34,145 bases of DNA from the NCBI GenBank assembly GCA_041481485.1, contig JBGPBY010000008.1:1-34145 (forward strand). The letters are read 5' to 3'. Within the stretch, counting starts at the first letter, position 1. Every line of letters begins with the position of its first letter. The notes below the pieces were generated by a model. That model saw only the letters and a program-made list of their open reading frames with translations, did not search any database and was not told where the DNA came from. Position numbers and translations under genes: made by a program. Positions 31,459 through 34,145 of the stretch are shown in pieces. This DNA comes from JBGPBY01 sp041481485 (lineage in GTDB: Bacteria; Acidobacteriota; Terriglobia; 20CM-2-55-15).

Positions 31459-32808
31459 ATGATTGATCAAAGAAAAAGAATCTTTGCGGTCAGCATGTGG
31501 CTCGCGGATCTTGTGCTGACTGTAGCCAGTTTCTTTCTTGCCTATCTCCTCCGACTTCAGTTTTACGTGCCCGAACATTACGTCATGGAACTTCGGGTCT
31601 ATCTCTGGCTGCTGGAATTCATGGTTCCGGCCTGGGCCGTCATCCTACCCTTGTTCCGGGTTTATTCCGAACCGGGAATGCGTCCGTTCGACCAGATTGT
31701 GAGGCTGACCAAAGCGATTGGGATTGCCTGGCTCGTTATGGCGGTGCTTGTGTTGTATACCAATAAGGACGCCTCCAGCCGCCTGATGATCTTCTTCACT
31801 CTCGGAATTAACTATTTCCTGCTTACTTCATATCGTGTTCTGCTGTTAAAACTTAAGAAACATAGCGCCCTCGATGTCCGTTATGTTGCCGTCATCGGGA
31901 GCGGGAATGCCGCGCAGGATTTGGGATCGAGAATTGAAGCCCACAGGGACTGGGGACTGGCGTTTCTCGGAGTATTCAGCCAAAAGGACGTTCGCGCCCT
32001 GCTGGAACGCGGCGGGGTTGACGAACTTATCCTCGTTGCTGAAAAGGAAACCCTGGACGAATTTACCGAAACCTTCGTGTTGTGCGAGGACTTCGGTGTC
32101 ACGACGCGGGTCGTTCTCAATTTTTTTCCGCACTCCATTGCGCGAATGGAACTCCTCCAATTTGATGGACTACCATTGCTATCCTTCAGTACGACACCGA
32201 CCAATGAAGCACTGATGATTCTCAAAAGAATCATGGACATTGGCATGGCATCTGTATTTGCATTCATTACGCTGCCGGTCACACTAGTCTGTGCCATTCT
32301 AATCAGGCTGACGTCTCCCGGCCCCGTCTTTTTTAAACAGGAACGGTGCGGCCTCAACCGCCGGCCGTTCACCATGTACAAGCTCCGTTCCATGGTCGAT
32401 AATGCCGAACAGGCCCGGTATGAGATGGAAATCCTTAATGAAATGGACGGGCCTGTCTTCAAATCCTCGAAGGATCCGCGAATAACCGCTCTGGGCAAAT
32501 ATCTTCGTCGCTTCAGTATTGATGAATTCCCCCAATTTTATAATGTCCTGCGCGGGGACATGAGCCTGGTCGGCCCCCGTCCTCCACTTCCGCAGGAAGT
32601 TGATCGTTATGAGCGATGGCAACGTCGGCGGCTCAGTATGAAGCCCGGCATAACCTGCCTATGGCAAATCAGCGGACGAAATCAGGTCGGCTTCAAGGAC
32701 TGGATGAAGCTGGACCTCAGCTACATTGACAACTGGTCTTTGCTTCTGGATTTAAAAATTTTGCTTAGGACCATTCCCGTCGTTCTTTTCGGCAAGGGCG
32801 CCAAGTAG
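31459..32808 (+). CDS. Polyprenyl-phosphate sugar-1-phosphate transferase (WcaJ-type)
   Basis: A 449-residue membrane enzyme that starts extracellular polysaccharide repeat-unit assembly by moving a sugar-1-phosphate onto undecaprenyl phosphate. It has four N-terminal membrane helices (for example LADLVLTVASFFLAYLLRL and MVPAWAVILPLF), a Rossmann-like domain (GSGNAAQDLGSRIE, about 150-240), a fifth hydrophobic segment (MASVFAFITLPVTLVCAILI) and the catalytic domain with SPGPVFFKQERCG, YKLRSM, the DEFPQF motif with its conserved acidic pair, and LVGPRPP. The start is 1 bp from the divergent secretin start. A 49-bp inverted repeat begins 14 bp after the stop. Confidence 0.93.
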   Translation: MIDQRKRIFAVSMWLADLVLTVASFFLAYLLRLQFYVPEHYVMELRVYLWLLEFMVPAWAVILPLFRVYSEPGMRPFDQIVRLTKAIGIAWLVMAVLVLYTNKDASSRLMIFFTLGINYFLLTSYRVLLLKLKKHSALDVRYVAVIGSGNAAQDLGSRIEAHRDWGLAFLGVFSQKDVRALLERGGVDELILVAEKETLDEFTETFVLCEDFGVTTRVVLNFFPHSIARMELLQFDGLPLLSFSTTPTNEALMILKRIMDIGMASVFAFITLPVTLVCAILIRLTSPGPVFFKQERCGLNRRPFTMYKLRSMVDNAEQARYEMEILNEMDGPVFKSSKDPRITALGKYLRRFSIDEFPQFYNVLRGDMSLVGPRPPLPQEVDRYERWQRRRLSMKPGITCLWQISGRNQVGFKDWMKLDLSYIDNWSLLLDLKILLRTIPVVLFGKGAK

Positions 32809-32821
32809 GAAAGGGGAGATA

Positions 32822-32927
32822 AAGCCCTCCAAATGACAATTGAACAGTGAACATTGAACAATGAACATTTCCCCGAAGAAATGTTCATTGTTCAATGTTC
32901 ACTGTTCAATTGTCATTTGGAGGGCTT
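32822..32927. repeat. Perfect 49-bp inverted repeat with TGAACA units
   Basis: The left arm (32822-32870) and right arm (32879-32927) are exact reverse complements over 49 bp with an 8-nt loop (CCCCGAAG). Each arm starts or ends in AAGCCCTCC/GGAGGGCTT, and the left arm holds four TGAACA copies. There is no T-run on either side. A perfect stem of this length suggests a mobile palindrome (REP/MITE-like), a cruciform-forming element or a very long RNA hairpin. Confidence 0.9.
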
Positions 32928-32958
32928 AAACTGGAATTTCTCCAGATTTTCCTCACTA

Positions 32959-32985
32959 TTGACGGGAAGTGAACCGAAGTATACT
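32959..32985 (+). promoter_or_regulatory. Candidate promoter for the STN protein and smpB
   Basis: TTGACG and TATACT are 15 nt apart, 2 nt short of the ideal; both hexamers match consensus at 5 of 6 positions. It lies between the inverted repeat and the ATG at 33021 and predicts a leader of about 30 nt. Confidence 0.45.
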
Positions 32986-33020
32986 TCTTGGTGTCTCTCT
33001 GTAACAGAGAAGAGGTCCTC

Positions 33021-33632
33021 ATGAAAACAATTCTGGCGGGAATTTCATTGGCATTATTTCTGGTTTCGAGCGTTTTCGCGGCCGGCAAGGGGCCTGAAAT
33101 TCAGGTCGTGGATGGAAAGGTTTCCATTCAGGCGGATTCCATTACCTTGACGCGATTCCTTCACCTGTTGGATCAGGCCACGGGTATGACTTCCAAGGTC
33201 GCACCGGAATTGGCCAATCAGAAAATCAGTGTCCGTCTGGAAGGCCTGGATATCGATACCGCGATCCGAAAAAGTTTTCAGGGACAGCCTTGGAATTATG
33301 CGGTCGTTCCCGGCAAGGGTATCAATGTCATCGATCGTGCCCAGGCTGTAACTGCTTCCACCGGGGCGACTTCTGCGCCCGTTCAGACATATAATAACGA
33401 CTTTCGCAACGACAATCCTCCTCTTCCAGTTCCCAGTGCGGCTCCGTTTCAACCGGCGACGGTAACCCCGGCCGCAGCCGCCAGTCCAACTCCGAATAAT
33501 CCCACTCCGTCCGCAGGCACGTTGAATCTTCCGCCGGTACAGGGAGGCAATCCATCCACTCCTCCGCCGGTGTTCCAACCCCTTGGAACACCGCTGGGCA
33601 CGACATTGCCCGGTGCTCCCGCGACGAGGTGA
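33021..33632 (+). CDS. Secreted STN-domain protein
   Basis: A 203-residue protein from the ATG at 33021 (AGAAGAGG upstream). A signal peptide (KTILAGISLALFLVSSVFA) is followed by an STN/secretin-N-like domain at about residues 25-110 (VSIQADSITLTRFLHLLDQA, then KISVRLEGLDIDTAIRKSF, WNYAVV, INVI) with the strand-helix pattern of the short N-terminal domain of secretins and TonB receptors. The C-terminal 90 residues are Pro, Ala and Thr-rich and probably disordered. It has no channel domain, so it could be a free periplasmic partner of a secretin such as the one encoded 1.5 kb away, but that is inference. The stop overlaps the smpB start (GTGA). Confidence 0.75.
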   Translation: MKTILAGISLALFLVSSVFAAGKGPEIQVVDGKVSIQADSITLTRFLHLLDQATGMTSKVAPELANQKISVRLEGLDIDTAIRKSFQGQPWNYAVVPGKGINVIDRAQAVTASTGATSAPVQTYNNDFRNDNPPLPVPSAAPFQPATVTPAAAASPTPNNPTPSAGTLNLPPVQGGNPSTPPPVFQPLGTPLGTTLPGAPATR

Positions 33633-34078
33633 GCCAAGACGTCGCTGTCAACCGGCAGGCGTTCTTCAACTACGATATCCTCGAGAAATTTGAAGCCGGA
33701 ATTGTACTGACGGGGACTGAGATTAAGTCCGCCCGCGATGGCCGAGTCAACCTCAAGGATGCCTACGGACTGGTGAAATCCGGAGAAGTCTGGCTGCTCA
33801 ATTGTCATATCAGCCCCTATTCTCACGGTAATTACGCGAATCACGATCCTCTCCGGACCCGAAAACTCCTGCTGAATCGATCTGAGATCCGGCGCCTGAT
33901 CGGAAAGACTGTGGAGAAGGGGCTCACACTTGTTCCTCTCCGCGTTTATCTGAAGAACGGTAGACTTAAATGTGAACTCGCGCTGGCCAAGGGCCGCAAG
34001 CTTCACGACAAGCGCGAGGTTTCGCGCCAGAAGACTCTGGATAAGGAAGCCAAACAGGCCGTCAGCGAGAGAAAGTAG
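33629..34078 (+). CDS. smpB: SsrA-binding protein SmpB
   Basis: A 149-residue RNA-binding protein that carries tmRNA to stalled ribosomes in trans-translation. The start is GTG at 33629, overlapping the STN gene's stop by 4 nt. The family landmarks are present: NRQAFFNYDILEKFEAGIVL, TGTEIKSARDGRVNLKDAY, HISPYSHGNYANHDPLRTRK, and a basic tail (KGRKLHDKREVSRQKTLDKE). The tail is a typical length. Its coupling to a secreted-protein gene is unusual, because smpB more often stands alone or next to rnr. No tmRNA gene is in the window. Confidence 0.95.
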   Translation: MSQDVAVNRQAFFNYDILEKFEAGIVLTGTEIKSARDGRVNLKDAYGLVKSGEVWLLNCHISPYSHGNYANHDPLRTRKLLLNRSEIRRLIGKTVEKGLTLVPLRVYLKNGRLKCELALAKGRKLHDKREVSRQKTLDKEAKQAVSERK

Positions 34079-34082
34079 ATCC

Positions 34083-34145
34083 ATGCCCGAAGACCTTCCC
34101 ATTTATTCCAATGCCATGTTGAGGACGGGCCTTCAGTTTCAGGAC
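34083..34145 (+). CDS. Start of an unidentified gene, cut by the window end
   Basis: An ATG at 34083, 4 nt after smpB, opens a frame that is still open at the last base: MPEDLPIYSNAMLRTGLQF. A purine-rich GAGAGAAAG region lies about 10 nt upstream. Twenty-one codons are too few to identify it. Confidence 0.4.
   Translation, partial: MPEDLPIYSNAMLRTGLQFQD

Noticed and set aside
32822..32927. Calling the long inverted repeat a transcription terminator
   Set aside because: The stem is 49 bp and neither side has a T-run, which is outside the usual form of an intrinsic terminator.
1..34145. CRISPR array, insertion sequence or rRNA
   Set aside because: I looked for regularly spaced repeats, transposase motifs and conserved rRNA sequence and saw none.

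Overview
The window looks like one contiguous piece of a moderately GC-rich diderm bacterial chromosome, most likely Acidobacteriota. This is inference from the combination of an LptE-type outer-membrane lipoprotein, a TPR-secretin-cohesin lipoprotein next to pseudopilins, a DUF6599-like envelope protein, a CSLREA/beta-helix secreted protein and housekeeping genes in short, tightly overlapping operons. No rRNA or strict taxonomic marker is present to settle it.

Region 1 (1-8.9 kb) is accessory and phage-like. It holds miniature ORFs of unknown function, a chain of six translationally coupled small genes ending in an excisionase-like HTH protein, a 1175-residue tail tape-measure protein with its own extended -10 promoter, a zinc-ribbon protein and a basic membrane-anchored small protein. 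No terminase, portal, capsid, lysis or integrase gene is visible, so this is the edge of a prophage or a decayed remnant. The 3' end of a tRNA-Thr(CGT) gene faces it, which is where tRNA-targeting elements commonly sit.

Region 2 (9.0-16.0 kb, minus strand) reads recX, alaS, a lytic transglycosylase, an AMIN/Amidase_3 cell-wall amidase and a DUF6599-like protein. Beyond these lies a strong sigma70-type promoter, a short leader with an intrinsic terminator-like hairpin, and the tRNA-Thr gene. Region 3 (16.0-21.5 kb) is core housekeeping: lptE and holA on plus; rpsT on minus; then phoH, ybeY, a CNNM/CorC-type protein and era on plus. rpsT and phoH diverge from a palindrome that supplies an extended -10 box to each strand.

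Region 4 (21.6-25.8 kb) is the most interesting part: a compact RiPP-type cluster. It encodes a transglutaminase-like B2 leader peptidase, a 55-residue precursor with a lasso-style leader motif but a core without Asp/Glu, an HPr-kinase-like protein, a radical SAM enzyme with a SPASM/twitch-like C-terminus, a PqqD-like recognition protein (B1) and a NTP_transf_5 nucleotidyltransferase. The asparagine-synthetase-like lasso cyclase is absent and a radical SAM enzyme is present instead. A large secreted CSLREA/beta-helix protein follows.

Region 5 (28.3-34.1 kb) carries a secretin and two pseudopilins on minus, diverging with a 1-bp gap between start codons from a polyprenyl-phosphate sugar-1-phosphate transferase. 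A perfect 49-bp inverted repeat follows, then a secreted STN-domain protein translationally coupled to smpB, and the first codons of another gene.
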